A stretch of DNA of 64,000 nt from an uncultured Oscillospiraceae bacterium (lineage in GTDB: Bacteria > Bacillota > Clostridia > Oscillospirales > Oscillospiraceae), in NCBI GenBank assembly GCA_944387075.1, contig CALXDO010000004.1, positions 20,719 to 84,718 on the forward strand, written 5' to 3'. The position numbers and the translations under genes were made by a program. The notes below the pieces were generated by a model. That model ran no database searches. It was not told where the DNA came from and was given only the letters and a program-made list of their open reading frames with translations. Below are positions 7,865-18,070 of this stretch, one piece after another. The stretch's first letter is position 1. Each line of letters begins with the position of its first letter.

Positions 7865-7893
7865 TTCAAGAAGTATTCCCTGCATGGTAAGAT
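7865..7893 (+). promoter_or_regulatory. Predicted promoter for the GH123-like gene
   Basis: TTCAAG (7865-7870), a 17-bp spacer ending in TGG, and TAAGAT (7888-7893) form an extended -10 promoter. The leader to the ATG is about 115 nt and carries a small inverted repeat near 7930-7957. Confidence 0.5.
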
Positions 7894-8012
7894 ATTATGA
7901 GTGGATGCGAATGTGTTTGCAACACAATGGCAGCCAAAACTGGCAGAAATGGCTGCATGGGGTTTGCCCCGTGGGCCGCAGGACCACGCCAAATAGAGAG
8001 AGGAGAAGCATT

Positions 8013-11000
8013 ATGCGGAAAAAAAGGGGAAAAGGAATTGTAGCAGCCATACTGGCAGTATGTATGGCATGTTCCACGGCTCCCGCTATGTCAGCGGCCA
8101 TCCCGAAGGATGAAGGGGTGACGATAGATGATACGGAGTTCCAATATTCTGCAGGTGACGCCAATAACGGCGGTTGGACCGCAGGGGGATGGGGCGACGC
8201 GACCACCACAGAGCACTGGGCCAATGTCCCGGATGCGTGGGCCAAAATCCAGTTTAACGGCACAGATCTGGAGATTTACGGGAAGAAAGCACCCAATCAT
8301 CGTATGTTTTCTGTTGGAATTGACGGCGTGACGGTGGAGTGTGACGCATACGATGCCACCGCCACCGGCAACAACCAGGTGCTCTTTTCCACCCAGACCT
8401 CTGGCTTTGAACTGGAGGCGGGGGACCACACCGCCACCGTAACGGTTCTGGAGAAGAAAAATGACGCAGCCACCCAGGTTTTGGGCATGAATTTGGCATA
8501 TGCCAAGGCATACGGCGGCGAGACGCCGGACATGGAAGCGCCGGAATTTCCCGGCTACACAGACATCGATGACAGTGTGACCACCACCACAGGGGAGCCC
8601 TTCAAGATCACCTACGAACCGACGGAGAACTGGCATCAAGAGTCTGGATACAATCAGTTTTTCAATGGCACGGATACATACAGTGACCGGAATGTGGATG
8701 TGTCCTACCAGATGGAGTTTACTGGAACCGGTGTTGCCATTTATGCCAGCAAGAACACCGCCCATGCCAACTGCGATGTGTACATAGATGGTAAGCTGGT
8801 GGGAACCGCAGAAGGCAATCTGGCATCGGGAGCTACCCAGCATAAGCAGCTGATTTTTGAAAAGAAAGACCTGGAAAACAGCACCCACACATTGAAGGTG
8901 GTGCCGGCAGAAGGCTATGGAGACAAAGCCATGCAGGTGGATCAAATTCGGGTGTACCATGACCAGCTGGCCCCCACCGCCCTGAACTTCAACAAAACCC
9001 AGGTTACCATGGCGCCCGAGGCGGTCAGTGAGCTTGTGGTCACAGCGGTGCCCTGGGTGGCATCCAAAGACGTGGTTTGGAAGACCAGCGATGACAGCGT
9101 GGTCACTGTGGAAAACGGTGTGCTGACCGCCAAAGCGGTCACGGAGAGAAAGCAGGCCACCGTAACGGCGGCCTCTGCCCTGGATAACACCGTGACTGCA
9201 TCGGTGACAGTGACTGTGGACCCCGCCCGTTCGGTGATGAACGCCTATGTGGGCGATGAGAAGCTCTTGGACTTGGGAGAAGATTATGAGGCGCTGAAAA
9301 ACGGTGTGGACAACACCTTTGCAGCTACAGCGTGGAGAGGGGATCTGATCAATTCCAAAGTTGTGGTGACCACCGAGAAGACGGTTCACAATGTGGAAGT
9401 GACTGCCTCGGACTTCACCACCGCCAATGGAGCAACCCTGTCCAAAGACCAGGTGGACATCAAGTGGCTCAAAGAAGTATCGGCCCAGGAGGGCCGCAAT
9501 GCAGCAGGCTCCCTCAAGCAGTACCCTGATGTGATCTACCAGGGCGGAGCCAAGAATATAGACGCAGGGGATGTGCAGTTTGCATGGGTGCAGATTGCCG
9601 TGCCGGAAGGAACGGCAGCGGGCACCTATACCGGTATCCTTACAGTGAGTGCCGACGAACTGAAACAGCCTGTGGAGCTGACCTACACCATTGAGGTGCT
9701 GGACTTGGTGCAGCCCTCTGTGGAAGAGGTCGATTACGAGGTGCAGATTTGGCAGCACCCCTTCTCTGTGGCCAACTACTATCTGGGGCTGGGCGAACAT
9801 GTGTCAGTTGGCGGAGTCTGCAATGAAACGGCCAATGACTTCTACTTCACTGATGCACACCTGAACTTGATGCGTGCTTCCATGGAAGAGTACGCCGCCA
9901 TGGGTGGCCACGATCTGGTTGCAACCATCTGCGAGGAGGCTTGGAGCCACCAGTCCTTCTACGGCGACCCATCCATGGTCAAGTGGACCAAGATGAACGA
10001 TGGAACCTGGAAATTTGACTACACCTGGTACGATCAATGGGTGAAATTTGCCATTGACACCGGTGTGATTGACCCCACACAGGGCATTGGACAGATTAAG
10101 TGCTACAGCATGGTTCTCTGGTCCAATTTTACATACTATACGGAAGATGGCAGACTGGTGACGGCCGATTTCAGCCTGGGCAGCCAGGAATGGAAGAATA
10201 TGTGGAGCGCATTCCTGAGAGATTTTGTGGCCCACAGCCAGGAAAAGGGCTGGTTGGGGATCACCTACATTTCCATGGATGAGCGAGAGCTGTCCCAACT
10301 GGAGCCGGTTGTGGAGCTGATTGAAGAGATGGAACAAGAGCTGAAGGTGGACATCAAGATCTCCAGTGCCATGAATAGGGAGTCTTTGTCCCACATGGAC
10401 TTTCTCAACCGCATTGACGATATTTCCATCAATCTGGACAACACCTACCCGGTAGAGACCATGAGACAGGTCAGCCAGGAGAGACGGGAGGAGGGAAAGA
10501 CCACTACCTTCTATTCCTGCACCGGAAACTATCCCACCAATTTCATGACCAGCGATCCGGGAGACAACTACTGGACGGCCTGGTATGCCTTGACGCTGGG
10601 AACCGATGGTTTCATGCGCTGGGCATGGGATAACTATGTGTATGATATGTTCGGCAATGCCACCTACCGTTACTGGGAGCCGGGAGACGGATGGTATGTG
10701 TACCCCCAGGAGCGGGAGAGCGTGGACGTCACCACGGGTTTGGACAAGGAGACGGGAAAGCCAGCGGCCATCTACTCTACCCCTCGGTATGAGATGTTCA
10801 AGCAGGGCCTGCGGGATGCGGCCAAGGCAAAATATCTGCTCAGAAATCCCGCCGTCAGCCAGGAACAGAAGGATGCTCTGGCCAGTGTGGTGGAGCATCT
10901 GACCATGGGACAGAAGGGAACCTATGTGGGAGCGGCGGTACCTGCCAACGAAGAACAGCGCATGCTCACCCACAGTGAATCTGCCCGGGCTCTGACTGCG

Positions 11001-11864
11001 ACCAACGAACTGGCCCGCCAGCTCACCGCCAGCCAGACCCCGGCGGTGAACAAGGATTTGCTCCAGGCCACCTACGACTATGCCAAACAGCAGTCCACCG
11101 AGGGCGTGACGGAGACCGCTGCTGAGCGGTTCCGGGCTGCTCTGGAAGCCGCTGAAGCTGTTCTCAATGATGAGACAGCCACCCAGGAGAGCGTGGACCA
11201 GGTTTGGCGTGACCTGCTCAAGGCCATCTGGGGATTGGGCGTGGCGCAGGGAGATATGACCGACCTGGATAAGCTCATTGCCACGGCAGAGGAAATGAAG
11301 GACACGCAGGACCGGTATGTGCAGAGCAACTGGCAGCAGCTGTTGGATGCGCTGGACAACGCTTGGGCGGTGAAGCGCAACGAAAACGCTCTGGAGGATG
11401 AAGTGAAGACGGCCGCTCAGGATCTGCTGAATGCCATTCTGGCCCAGCGCTTCAAGGCCAACAAAGAGAATCTGGAGCTGCTCATTGGCCAGGCCGAGGC
11501 CAAGGACCTGACCGGCTGCACCCAAGCGAGCATCGCTGCCTTCCAGGCCGCTCTGGCTACGGCAAAGGACGTTCTGGCGGATGACACCCTCAGTGAAGAC
11601 GATCAGACTGTGGTGGATGCTGCCTATACTGCCCTGTGGGCTGCTATGGACGGCTTGACCGCTGAGGGGGCCGGTGATACCGAGGAGCCCAGCAATACGG
11701 AGCAGCCCGGCGATACCAAGGAGCCTGGAAACACCCAGAAGCCCGAGAATGAGACTCCGGCGCAGACGGGCGACAACAGCCAGCTGGCCATGTATGTGTG
11801 TGTTTTGTCTATTGCCGCAGCGGGGATGACCCTGTTGGTGGTGCGCAAGCACAAGGAGGAATGA
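8013..11864 (+). CDS. Large wall-anchored glycosidase, GH123/DUF4091-like
   Basis: This is a secreted multidomain enzyme of 1283 residues. Its order is signal peptide (1-30); two galactose-binding-like beta domains (about 40-165, 180-318); a Big2-type immunoglobulin-like domain (about 320-405); a GH123 N-terminal beta domain (410-565); the catalytic (beta/alpha)8-like region (about 570-945); three FIVAR-type three-helix repeats (about 1012, 1083 and 1149 onward); a Pro/Glu/Thr linker (1217-1247); and PAQTGD, membrane segment and KHKEE tail. The adjacent acid pair D756-E757 in ISMDEREL matches the catalytic Asp-Glu of GH123 beta-N-acetylgalactosaminidases. The substrate is therefore probably a beta-GalNAc glycan, as in glycosphingolipid or host glycans. 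The GAGAGGAGAA RBS fixes ATG 8013. Confidence 0.8.
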   Translation: MRKKRGKGIVAAILAVCMACSTAPAMSAAIPKDEGVTIDDTEFQYSAGDANNGGWTAGGWGDATTTEHWANVPDAWAKIQFNGTDLEIYGKKAPNHRMFSVGIDGVTVECDAYDATATGNNQVLFSTQTSGFELEAGDHTATVTVLEKKNDAATQVLGMNLAYAKAYGGETPDMEAPEFPGYTDIDDSVTTTTGEPFKITYEPTENWHQESGYNQFFNGTDTYSDRNVDVSYQMEFTGTGVAIYASKNTAHANCDVYIDGKLVGTAEGNLASGATQHKQLIFEKKDLENSTHTLKVVPAEGYGDKAMQVDQIRVYHDQLAPTALNFNKTQVTMAPEAVSELVVTAVPWVASKDVVWKTSDDSVVTVENGVLTAKAVTERKQATVTAASALDNTVTASVTVTVDPARSVMNAYVGDEKLLDLGEDYEALKNGVDNTFAATAWRGDLINSKVVVTTEKTVHNVEVTASDFTTANGATLSKDQVDIKWLKEVSAQEGRNAAGSLKQYPDVIYQGGAKNIDAGDVQFAWVQIAVPEGTAAGTYTGILTVSADELKQPVELTYTIEVLDLVQPSVEEVDYEVQIWQHPFSVANYYLGLGEHVSVGGVCNETANDFYFTDAHLNLMRASMEEYAAMGGHDLVATICEEAWSHQSFYGDPSMVKWTKMNDGTWKFDYTWYDQWVKFAIDTGVIDPTQGIGQIKCYSMVLWSNFTYYTEDGRLVTADFSLGSQEWKNMWSAFLRDFVAHSQEKGWLGITYISMDERELSQLEPVVELIEEMEQELKVDIKISSAMNRESLSHMDFLNRIDDISINLDNTYPVETMRQVSQERREEGKTTTFYSCTGNYPTNFMTSDPGDNYWTAWYALTLGTDGFMRWAWDNYVYDMFGNATYRYWEPGDGWYVYPQERESVDVTTGLDKETGKPAAIYSTPRYEMFKQGLRDAAKAKYLLRNPAVSQEQKDALASVVEHLTMGQKGTYVGAAVPANEEQRMLTHSESARALTATNELARQLTASQTPAVNKDLLQATYDYAKQQSTEGVTETAAERFRAALEAAEAVLNDETATQESVDQVWRDLLKAIWGLGVAQGDMTDLDKLIATAEEMKDTQDRYVQSNWQQLLDALDNAWAVKRNENALEDEVKTAAQDLLNAILAQRFKANKENLELLIGQAEAKDLTGCTQASIAAFQAALATAKDVLADDTLSEDDQTVVDAAYTALWAAMDGLTAEGAGDTEEPSNTEQPGDTKEPGNTQKPENETPAQTGDNSQLAMYVCVLSIAAAGMTLLVVRKHKEE

Positions 11865-11893
11865 GAAACCGAAAATCCCATGCGATCAAACGA

Positions 11894-11927
11894 GAGGCTG
11901 ACCCTTTGGGGTTAGCCTCTTGTTTTT
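11894..11927 (+). terminator. Intrinsic terminator after the GH123-like gene
   Basis: An 11-bp stem (11894-11904 with 11909-11919, one G-U pair) has loop TTTG and is followed by TTGTTTTT. Confidence 0.85.
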
Positions 11928-11961
11928 GGCATGTGTCAGAGTGTGAGAAAGCAGTGGAAAC

Positions 11962-11997
11962 AAAGTCCTATAAATAGGACTTTATATGTGGTATACT
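11962..11997 (+). promoter_or_regulatory. Promoter with palindromic operator for the WYL regulator
   Basis: A perfect 9-bp inverted repeat AAAGTCCTA-TAAA-TAGGACTTT (11962-11983) covers the position of the -35 for the -10 element TATACT (11992-11997). The placement suggests negative control, probably by the WYL protein encoded just downstream. Confidence 0.55.
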
Positions 11998-12020
11998 TGA
12001 GGAAAAAAGGAGGGAAGACT

Positions 12021-13004
12021 ATGCCCAAGGGAGCCAATCAAAAGCGGAAGTTGATGGTGCTGGCCCGATTTCTGCTCAAACACAGCGACGAGGCGCACCC
12101 GGTCACCCTGGGGCAGCTCCAGGAGGAGCTGGAGCGGTGGGATGCCTCCGCCGAGCGCAAGAGCATTTATGACGATATGGAGCAGCTGCGGCAGCTGGGG
12201 CTGGACGTGCAGACCCGGCGGGGGGTGGGCGGCGGCTGGTTTATCGGTCAGCGGGAGTTTGAATTGGCTGAGTTGAAGCTGCTGGTGGATGCGGTACAGT
12301 CCAGCCGCTTTCTCACCCAGAAAAAGAGCAACGCCCTGATTCACAAGTTGGAGTCCCTGGCCTCCGTGTATCAGGCCCGGCAGCTACAGCGACAGGTCTA
12401 TGTGGACCGGCGAATCAAGACCATGAATGAGAGCATCTTTTACAACGTGGATCAGCTTCACGGGGCCATTGCCGCCCGTCGGGTCATCGCCTTCCGCTAT
12501 TTTGAGGTCAACATGGCCAAGGAGCGGGTGTACCGCCGGGATGGCAGCGAGTACCGGGTGACTCCATACGGCCTCATCTGGGACAACGAGAACTACTACC
12601 TGGCGGGGTGGGATCACGCCAAGAAAGAGGTGCGCCACTATCGGGTGGACAAAATGGCGGAGATTCAGCTCACCGGAGAGCGGGGAAGGGAGCGGGACGG
12701 CTGGGATTTGGAAGGGTACACCCGCCGTCATTTTGGCATGTACGCCGGACGGCCATGCCAACTGCGCCTGCGCTGTGCCGCTGCTCTGGCGGGGGTGTTT
12801 TTGGACCGGTTCGGACAGGACATCATGCTGGTGCCCCAGGACGAGGGGCACTTCACCGTAACCTTGGATCTGGTGGTCAGCCCACCCTTCTGGGGCTGGC
12901 TGTTCGGACTGGGGGAGCAAGTGGAGGTGCTCTCGCCCACCTGGGCGGTGGAGGAGTTTCGGGGCCGGCTTGCCCGGGTGGCGGCGGTGTATGAAAGCAC
13001 ATAA
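12021..13004 (+). CDS. WYL-domain transcriptional regulator (DeoR-type HTH)
   Basis: This 327-residue cytoplasmic regulator has an N-terminal winged helix (1-70; KRKLMVLARFLLKHSD, then AERKSIYDDMEQLRQLGLDV) followed by a WYL ligand-binding domain (about 140-220; YRVTPYGLIWDNENYYLAGWD, a WYL-like variant) and a C-terminal WCX extension. WYL proteins sense nucleic-acid or nucleotide ligands and are common in stress and defence regulation. AGGAGGG lies 6 bp before ATG 12021. No defence genes are adjacent; the neighbours are a surface glycosidase and pyrE. Autoregulation through the palindrome in its promoter is inference. Confidence 0.88.
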   Translation: MPKGANQKRKLMVLARFLLKHSDEAHPVTLGQLQEELERWDASAERKSIYDDMEQLRQLGLDVQTRRGVGGGWFIGQREFELAELKLLVDAVQSSRFLTQKKSNALIHKLESLASVYQARQLQRQVYVDRRIKTMNESIFYNVDQLHGAIAARRVIAFRYFEVNMAKERVYRRDGSEYRVTPYGLIWDNENYYLAGWDHAKKEVRHYRVDKMAEIQLTGERGRERDGWDLEGYTRRHFGMYAGRPCQLRLRCAAALAGVFLDRFGQDIMLVPQDEGHFTVTLDLVVSPPFWGWLFGLGEQVEVLSPTWAVEEFRGRLARVAAVYEST

Positions 13005-13065
13005 AACCGGCTCTGACCCCGGGGAAAATTTGGTTTGCCCCACAGGGAAAAAACCAGGCAATCTC

Positions 13066-13094
13066 TTGTGAAAATATGGGGAAAATGATATAAT
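13066..13094 (+). promoter_or_regulatory. Promoter of the pyrE-uvr gene run
   Basis: TTGTGA (13066-13071), a 17-bp spacer and a perfect TATAAT (13089-13094) lie 42 bp before the pyrE start. The leader has no room for a PyrR attenuator, and no LexA-type palindrome was seen. Confidence 0.75.
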
Positions 13095-13135
13095 ACATCG
13101 ATTAAAGCTTGGACCGTAGAAAGGATGTATGAAAC

Positions 13136-13810
13136 ATGAACTACCGCGAGGAATTCATTCACTTTATGGTGCGCTCCGGCGTGCTCACCTTCGGAGATTT
13201 CGTCACCAAATCCGGCCGTAAGACCCCCTATTTTGTCAACACCGGCAACTACAAGACCGGCGCACAGGCCGCTCGTCTGGGAGACTACTATGCCGCCTGC
13301 ATCCAGGAGAACATGCCTGAGGGCATCACTGCCCTCTTTGGACCTGCCTACAAGGGCATCCCTCTGGCGGTGACGGCTGCCGCCTCCCTGTATCGCAATT
13401 ATGAGCGGGACATCCCCTACTGCTTCAACCGCAAGGAGGCCAAGGACCACGGCGAGGGTGGCTCTATGGTGGGCTACAAGCCCCAGGATGGGGACCACAT
13501 CGCCATCATTGAGGACGTGGTCACCGCCGGTACAGCCGTGCGGGAGTCCATTGAACTGTTCAAGCATGTGGCTGATGTGCACATTGACGCCCTGTTTGTC
13601 TCTGTGGATCGCATGGAGCGGGGCACCCGGGACTGCACCACCCTGGACGAGCTGCGGGAAGACTATGGCATCCAGGTCTATCCCATTGTCACCATCCGTG
13701 AGGTGATGGAGTGCCTGCACAACAAGCCGGTGGATGGCAAGGTGTACATTGACGACGCCATGCTGGCCCGTATGGAGGAGTATTTGGCGACCTACGGAGC
13801 CAAGGGCTAA
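13136..13810 (+). CDS. pyrE: Orotate phosphoribosyltransferase
   Basis: This enzyme converts orotate and PRPP to orotidine 5'-phosphate in de novo pyrimidine synthesis. The 224 residues contain the PRPP loop IIEDVVTAGTAVRE (the PRTase signature), the catalytic-loop region FNRKEAKDHGEGG, and the N-terminal SGVLTFGDFVTKSGRKTPYF typical of the clostridial PyrE branch. AAAGGATG precedes the ATG. No other pyr genes are next to it; it heads a run with radC and uvrB, 5 bp from the next start. Codon use matches its neighbours. Confidence 0.94.
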   Translation: MNYREEFIHFMVRSGVLTFGDFVTKSGRKTPYFVNTGNYKTGAQAARLGDYYAACIQENMPEGITALFGPAYKGIPLAVTAAASLYRNYERDIPYCFNRKEAKDHGEGGSMVGYKPQDGDHIAIIEDVVTAGTAVRESIELFKHVADVHIDALFVSVDRMERGTRDCTTLDELREDYGIQVYPIVTIREVMECLHNKPVDGKVYIDDAMLARMEEYLATYGAKG

Positions 13811-13815
13811 TCGGC

Positions 13816-14523
13816 GTGGCGGACAGCAGTTCCAAAAAGAAACCCGGTGGGGTGCATCAAGGGCACCGACAGCGGGTGAAAACGGAATTTACGGCCCGTG
13901 GTCTGGCAGGCATGCCAGACCATCGGGCCTTGGAGTTGTTGCTCTTCTATGCCATCCCCCAGGGGGATGTGAATCCGTTGGCCCATGCGCTAGTGGAACA
14001 GTTTGGCTCACTGGCCGGGGTGTTCCACGCCACCCGGGAGCAGTTGCTGGCGGTCAGAGGGGTGGGGGAGAACACCGCCACCCTCATCCAGCTGATGCCT
14101 GCCTTGGCAGGGCGATATATGGAGGAACGTGCCAGCTTTCAAGGCCAACTCACGGAAAGTTGGCACTTTAAGGAATTGTTGATGCCTTTGTTTTTCGGCG
14201 CCCGCAATGAGATGGTGTATTTGGTGTGTATGGATGGAAAGCAAAAGCTCATCTGCTACCGCAAGCTGGGAGAGGGAGTCCCTGACCGGGTGGACATCAC
14301 GGGGCGGCAAGTGGTAGAAGTGGCGTTGGCCTGTGGGGCCACCCGAGTGGCTCTGGCCCACAACCACGTCTCCGGCATTGCCCTGTGTTCGGGTCAGGAC
14401 ATCCAGACCACCCGGCATCTCTCCCAGCTGTTGAACCAGGTGGGGGTGTATCTGGTGGATCATTTCATCATTGCGGAGGACGATATGGTCTCCATGCGGG
14501 AGTCCGGCTATCTTAGCGTATAA
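13816..14523 (+). CDS. radC: RadC-family JAB/MPN protein
   Basis: This 235-residue protein has an N-terminal helix-hairpin-helix-like half ([12 protein letters not shown], about 75-86) and a C-terminal JAMM metalloprotease-like domain. The metal motif is present as [14 protein letters not shown] (H-x-H-x7-S-x2-D), although the usual HNHPSG proline is a valine. A conserved upstream Glu lies in the [12 protein letters not shown] strand. RadC was once linked to DNA repair, but its biochemical role is unsettled. It starts at GTG 13816 just after the pyrE stop, with only a weak RBS, suggesting translational coupling. uvrB follows by 24 bp. Confidence 0.88.
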   Translation: MADSSSKKKPGGVHQGHRQRVKTEFTARGLAGMPDHRALELLLFYAIPQGDVNPLAHALVEQFGSLAGVFHATREQLLAVRGVGENTATLIQLMPALAGRYMEERASFQGQLTESWHFKELLMPLFFGARNEMVYLVCMDGKQKLICYRKLGEGVPDRVDITGRQVVEVALACGATRVALAHNHVSGIALCSGQDIQTTRHLSQLLNQVGVYLVDHFIIAEDDMVSMRESGYLSV

Positions 14524-14546
14524 GAACGATGGGAGGGAGGCATTTC

Positions 14547-16511
14547 ATGGAACAGCGGTTTCAAGTGGTATCCGACTACACCCCCAGCGGGGACCAGCCC
14601 CAGGCCATTGAGGCACTGGCCCAGGGCATTGAAAACGGCCTGGACGAGCAGACCTTGCTGGGTGTCACCGGATCGGGCAAGACGTTTACCATGGCCAAGG
14701 TCATCGAGGCGGTGCAGCGGCCCACCCTGGTGTTGGCCCACAATAAGATTTTGGCGGCCCAGCTGTGCGCCGAGTTCAAGGAGTTTTTCCCCAACAACGC
14801 GGTGGAATACTTCGTCTCCTACTATGACTACTACCAGCCGGAGGCCTACATTCCCCATACGGATACGTTTATTGAGAAGGACTCCGCCATCAACGAGGAG
14901 ATTGACCGGCTGCGGCTGTCTGCCACGGCCTCTCTGTTGGAGCGGCGGGACGTGATTGTGGTCTCCTCGGTGTCCTGCATCTACGGCCTGGGCGAGCCGG
15001 AGGACTTTGCCAAAATGATGGTGTCTTTGCGGGTAGGGATGGAGATCCCCATTCCGGAACTGCTGAAAAAGCTGGTGGCCATTCGGTATGAGCGCAACGA
15101 CATCGCCTTTGAGCGCAACATGTTCCGGGTGCGGGGGGACACGGTAGAGATCTGGCCCGCCTACTGGAAGGACACCGCCCTGCGGGTGGAGTTTTTTGGG
15201 GATGAGATCGACCGCATCAGCGAAATCCACGCCTTGACCGGCTCCATCCTCCGGCGGCTGAACAACATCCCCGTGTGGCCTGCCACCCACTACGTCACCC
15301 CCAAGGAAAAAATGGATGCTGCCATCCAGGAAATCTACCGGGAACTGGAGGAGCGGGTGGCTCAGTTTGAAGCGGAGGGAAAACTCATTGAGGCCCAGCG
15401 CATCAAGCAGCGCACCATGTACGACATTGAGATGATGCAGGAGATTGGCTACTGCTCCGGCATTGAGAACTATTCCAGAGTGATTGAGGGGCGGCCTGTG
15501 GGCTCGCCGCCGCACACGCTGCTGGACTACTTTCCCAAGGATTTTGTGCTCTTCATTGACGAGAGCCATGTGACATTGCCCCAAGTGCGGGCCATGTACA
15601 ACGGCGACCGGGCCCGAAAGACCTCCCTGGTGGACTACGGCTTCCGGTTGCCCTGTGCCTATGACAACCGCCCTTTGAAGTTCGACGAGTTTGAAAAACG
15701 CCTCAACCAGGTGGTGTATGTCTCCGCTACCCCCGGGGAGTATGAGCGCACTCGGTCGGGGCAGGTGGTGGAACAGGTCATCCGTCCCACCGGACTGCTG
15801 GACCCCCTGGTGGAGGTGCGCCCCATCGAGGGACAGATGGACGACCTCATCGGAGAGATCAACCAGCGTGCCCAGAAAAACGAGCGGGTGCTGGTGACCA
15901 CCCTGACCAAGAAAATGGCGGAGACCCTGACCGATTATCTGAAAAACGCCGGCATTCGGGTGCGGTATATGCACCACGACATCGACACCATGGAGCGTAT
16001 GGAGATTGTGCGGGATCTGCGCCTGGGCGAGTTCGACGTGCTGGTGGGTATTAACCTGCTGCGAGAGGGCTTGGACTTGCCTGAGGTGTCCCTGGTGGCC
16101 ATTTTAGACGCGGACAAGGAGGGCTTTTTGCGCTCCGAGACCGCCCTCATCCAGACCATTGGCCGGGCTGCCCGCAATGCCCAAGGCCGGGTTATTTTGT
16201 ACGCCGATACCATCACCCCATCCATGGCCCGGGCCATGGCGGAGACCGAACGCCGCCGCTCCATCCAGGACGCGTTTAACCAGGAGCATGGCATTGTACC
16301 TAAGACGGTGCAGAAGTCGGTGCGGGAGCTGGTAAGTGTGGCCCAGGAGGCCGAGGAGACCACCAAGCGGGCCAAGAAGATGACGGACAGTGAGCGCAAG
16401 GCCGCCATTGCCCGCCTGGAGAAGGAAATGAAAGAGGCTGCAAGAATGTTGGAATTTGAATTGGCAGCTCAGTTGCGTGACCAGATCATTCGCCTCAGAG
16501 AAAAGGATTGA
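14547..16511 (+). CDS. uvrB: Excinuclease ABC subunit B
   Basis: This is the damage-verifying helicase-like subunit of UvrABC nucleotide excision repair (654 aa). It has Walker A GVTGSGKT, the beta-hairpin [12 protein letters not shown] used to pry open DNA, the DESH Walker B motif, helicase motifs V and VI ([22 protein letters not shown]) and a C-terminal UVR domain (about 613-652) that contacts UvrA/UvrC. ATG 14547 was chosen because GGGAGGGAGG lies 6 bp before it; the ATG at 14529 precedes that site. uvrA is three genes downstream, separated by ybaK and an aldo/keto reductase gene. Confidence 0.97.
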   Translation: MEQRFQVVSDYTPSGDQPQAIEALAQGIENGLDEQTLLGVTGSGKTFTMAKVIEAVQRPTLVLAHNKILAAQLCAEFKEFFPNNAVEYFVSYYDYYQPEAYIPHTDTFIEKDSAINEEIDRLRLSATASLLERRDVIVVSSVSCIYGLGEPEDFAKMMVSLRVGMEIPIPELLKKLVAIRYERNDIAFERNMFRVRGDTVEIWPAYWKDTALRVEFFGDEIDRISEIHALTGSILRRLNNIPVWPATHYVTPKEKMDAAIQEIYRELEERVAQFEAEGKLIEAQRIKQRTMYDIEMMQEIGYCSGIENYSRVIEGRPVGSPPHTLLDYFPKDFVLFIDESHVTLPQVRAMYNGDRARKTSLVDYGFRLPCAYDNRPLKFDEFEKRLNQVVYVSATPGEYERTRSGQVVEQVIRPTGLLDPLVEVRPIEGQMDDLIGEINQRAQKNERVLVTTLTKKMAETLTDYLKNAGIRVRYMHHDIDTMERMEIVRDLRLGEFDVLVGINLLREGLDLPEVSLVAILDADKEGFLRSETALIQTIGRAARNAQGRVILYADTITPSMARAMAETERRRSIQDAFNQEHGIVPKTVQKSVRELVSVAQEAEETTKRAKKMTDSERKAAIARLEKEMKEAARMLEFELAAQLRDQIIRLREKD

Positions 16512-16519
16512 CGAGTACC

Positions 16520-17014
16520 ATGGCAAAGAAAAAAGAGGAAAAAACCAACGTGATGCGGGTTCTGGAGGAAAAAAAGGTGCCCTATCAGGGCCACACCTAT
16601 CCTCACGACGGGGAGATCGCCCCCGATGGGGCTGCTGTGGCCCGGAGTCTGGGCCAGGACCCGGCTTGCGTGTTCAAAACCCTGGTGACCCGTGGGGCCT
16701 CCGGGGGATATTATGTGTTTGACATTCCGGTGGAGGCCACCCTGGATTTGAAAAAGGCGGCCAAGGCCGTGGGAGAGAAGTCGGTGGCTATGCTGCCCAG
16801 CAAAGAACTCTTGCCTCTCACCGGGTACGTCCATGGGGGCTGTTCCCCGGTGGGAATGAAGAAGCAGTTTTCCACGGTGTTCCATGACAGCTGTCTGGAC
16901 CAGGACACCATTTATGTGTCTGCCGGAAAGATTGGATTTCAGGTGGAGGTGGCGCCCCAGGCTCTTATGGAACTGGTGCGGGCCACCGCTGCCGACGTGA
17001 TTGTGGATGAATAG
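16520..17014 (+). CDS. ybaK: YbaK/EbsC-type Cys-tRNA(Pro) deacylase
   Basis: This trans-editing protein (164 aa) hydrolyses cysteine mischarged on tRNA-Pro. The fold signatures are visible: the N-terminal TNVMRVLEEKKVPYQGHTY, the conserved lysine in VFKTLVTRG, and the GGCSPVGMKK loop that shapes the active site. The length is typical of the family. The start was put at ATG 16520 although an SD is weak there; TTG 16508 overlaps the uvrB stop. It lies in the uvrB-uvrA run with no gap for a separate promoter. Confidence 0.9.
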   Translation: MAKKKEEKTNVMRVLEEKKVPYQGHTYPHDGEIAPDGAAVARSLGQDPACVFKTLVTRGASGGYYVFDIPVEATLDLKKAAKAVGEKSVAMLPSKELLPLTGYVHGGCSPVGMKKQFSTVFHDSCLDQDTIYVSAGKIGFQVEVAPQALMELVRATAADVIVDE

Positions 17015-17026
17015 AGGAGATCAAAT

Positions 17027-18037
17027 ATGAACATGGTAACATTGGGAAACACAGGGCTGAAGGTATCTGCCATCTCCTTTGGCGGCATTCCGATTCAGCG
17101 TTCTGACGCCGCCAACACCATGGCAGTGGTGGATGAGTTGGAGAAGTTCGGCATCAACTATATGGACACCGCTCGGGGCTATACCGTATCCGAGGAATAT
17201 CTGGGAAAGGCCTTACAGGGACGGCGGGAGAAGTTCATCCTGGCCACCAAGTCCATGTCGCGCAGCTATGAGGCCATGGCCCGGGACATCGACATCAGCC
17301 TGGGCAACCTGCAAACCGACTACATCGACCTCTACCAGATTCACAACCTGCCCTTGAAGGACTTCGACCAGGTCTTTGGCCCTGACGGGGCCTATCAGGC
17401 TCTGGCAGAGGCCAAGGCGGCAGGGAAGATCGGGCACATTGGCGCCACCGCCCACAGCCTGGACGCCCTTCGCCGGTTGGTGGAGGAGCACGCCCACCAG
17501 ATTGAAACGGTGATGTTTCCCTATAACATCGTGGAGATGCAGGGCCACGAGGTGTTGGCTATGGCCCGGGAGAAGGGCATTGGCACCATCGCCATGAAGC
17601 CCATGGCCGGAGGAAATCTGGAGGACTGGAACCTGGCTCTGCGCGTCATTGCCGCCTCCGGCGTCATCGATGTGTCCATCCCCGGCATGGGCAGCGTGGA
17701 AGAGGTACAGCGCAACGCCCAGGTGGATTTGACTGCCCCTTTGACCCAGGAGGAGCTGGAGGAGTGCCAGAGAATCCGCCAGGAGCTGGGTACCCACTTC
17801 TGCCGCCGCTGCGGCTACTGCGCCCCCTGCACCGTGGGCATTGACATTCCCTCTCAGTTTCTCATGGCCAACTATGCCCGCCGTTACGGGCTGGCAGACT
17901 GGGCAGTGAGCCGCTATCAGGCCTTGGCTCACCACGCCAGTGAGTGTGTGGCGTGCGGAGCCTGTGAGAGCCGCTGTCCCTATGGGCTGCCCATCCGGGA
18001 GATGCTTCGTGATGTGGCAAAGGAATTTGGCTACTAA
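17027..18037 (+). CDS. Aldo/keto reductase with ferredoxin-like domain
   Basis: This NAD(P)H-dependent oxidoreductase (336 aa) fuses an aldo/keto reductase barrel (1-255) to a C-terminal 4Fe-4S domain. The AKR tetrad can be traced: Asp and Tyr in MDTARGY, Lys in ATKS and His in YQIHN. The C-terminus carries [10 protein letters not shown] and [14 protein letters not shown], enough cysteines for two clusters. Such AKR-ferredoxin fusions are common in anaerobes; the substrate is unknown. GAGGAGA precedes the ATG. It is placed between ybaK and uvrA with short gaps. Confidence 0.9.
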   Translation: MNMVTLGNTGLKVSAISFGGIPIQRSDAANTMAVVDELEKFGINYMDTARGYTVSEEYLGKALQGRREKFILATKSMSRSYEAMARDIDISLGNLQTDYIDLYQIHNLPLKDFDQVFGPDGAYQALAEAKAAGKIGHIGATAHSLDALRRLVEEHAHQIETVMFPYNIVEMQGHEVLAMAREKGIGTIAMKPMAGGNLEDWNLALRVIAASGVIDVSIPGMGSVEEVQRNAQVDLTAPLTQEELEECQRIRQELGTHFCRRCGYCAPCTVGIDIPSQFLMANYARRYGLADWAVSRYQALAHHASECVACGACESRCPYGLPIREMLRDVAKEFGY

Positions 18038-18070
18038 TAGCAGCCTGTAAACTTGAAGGAGACCCAACCC

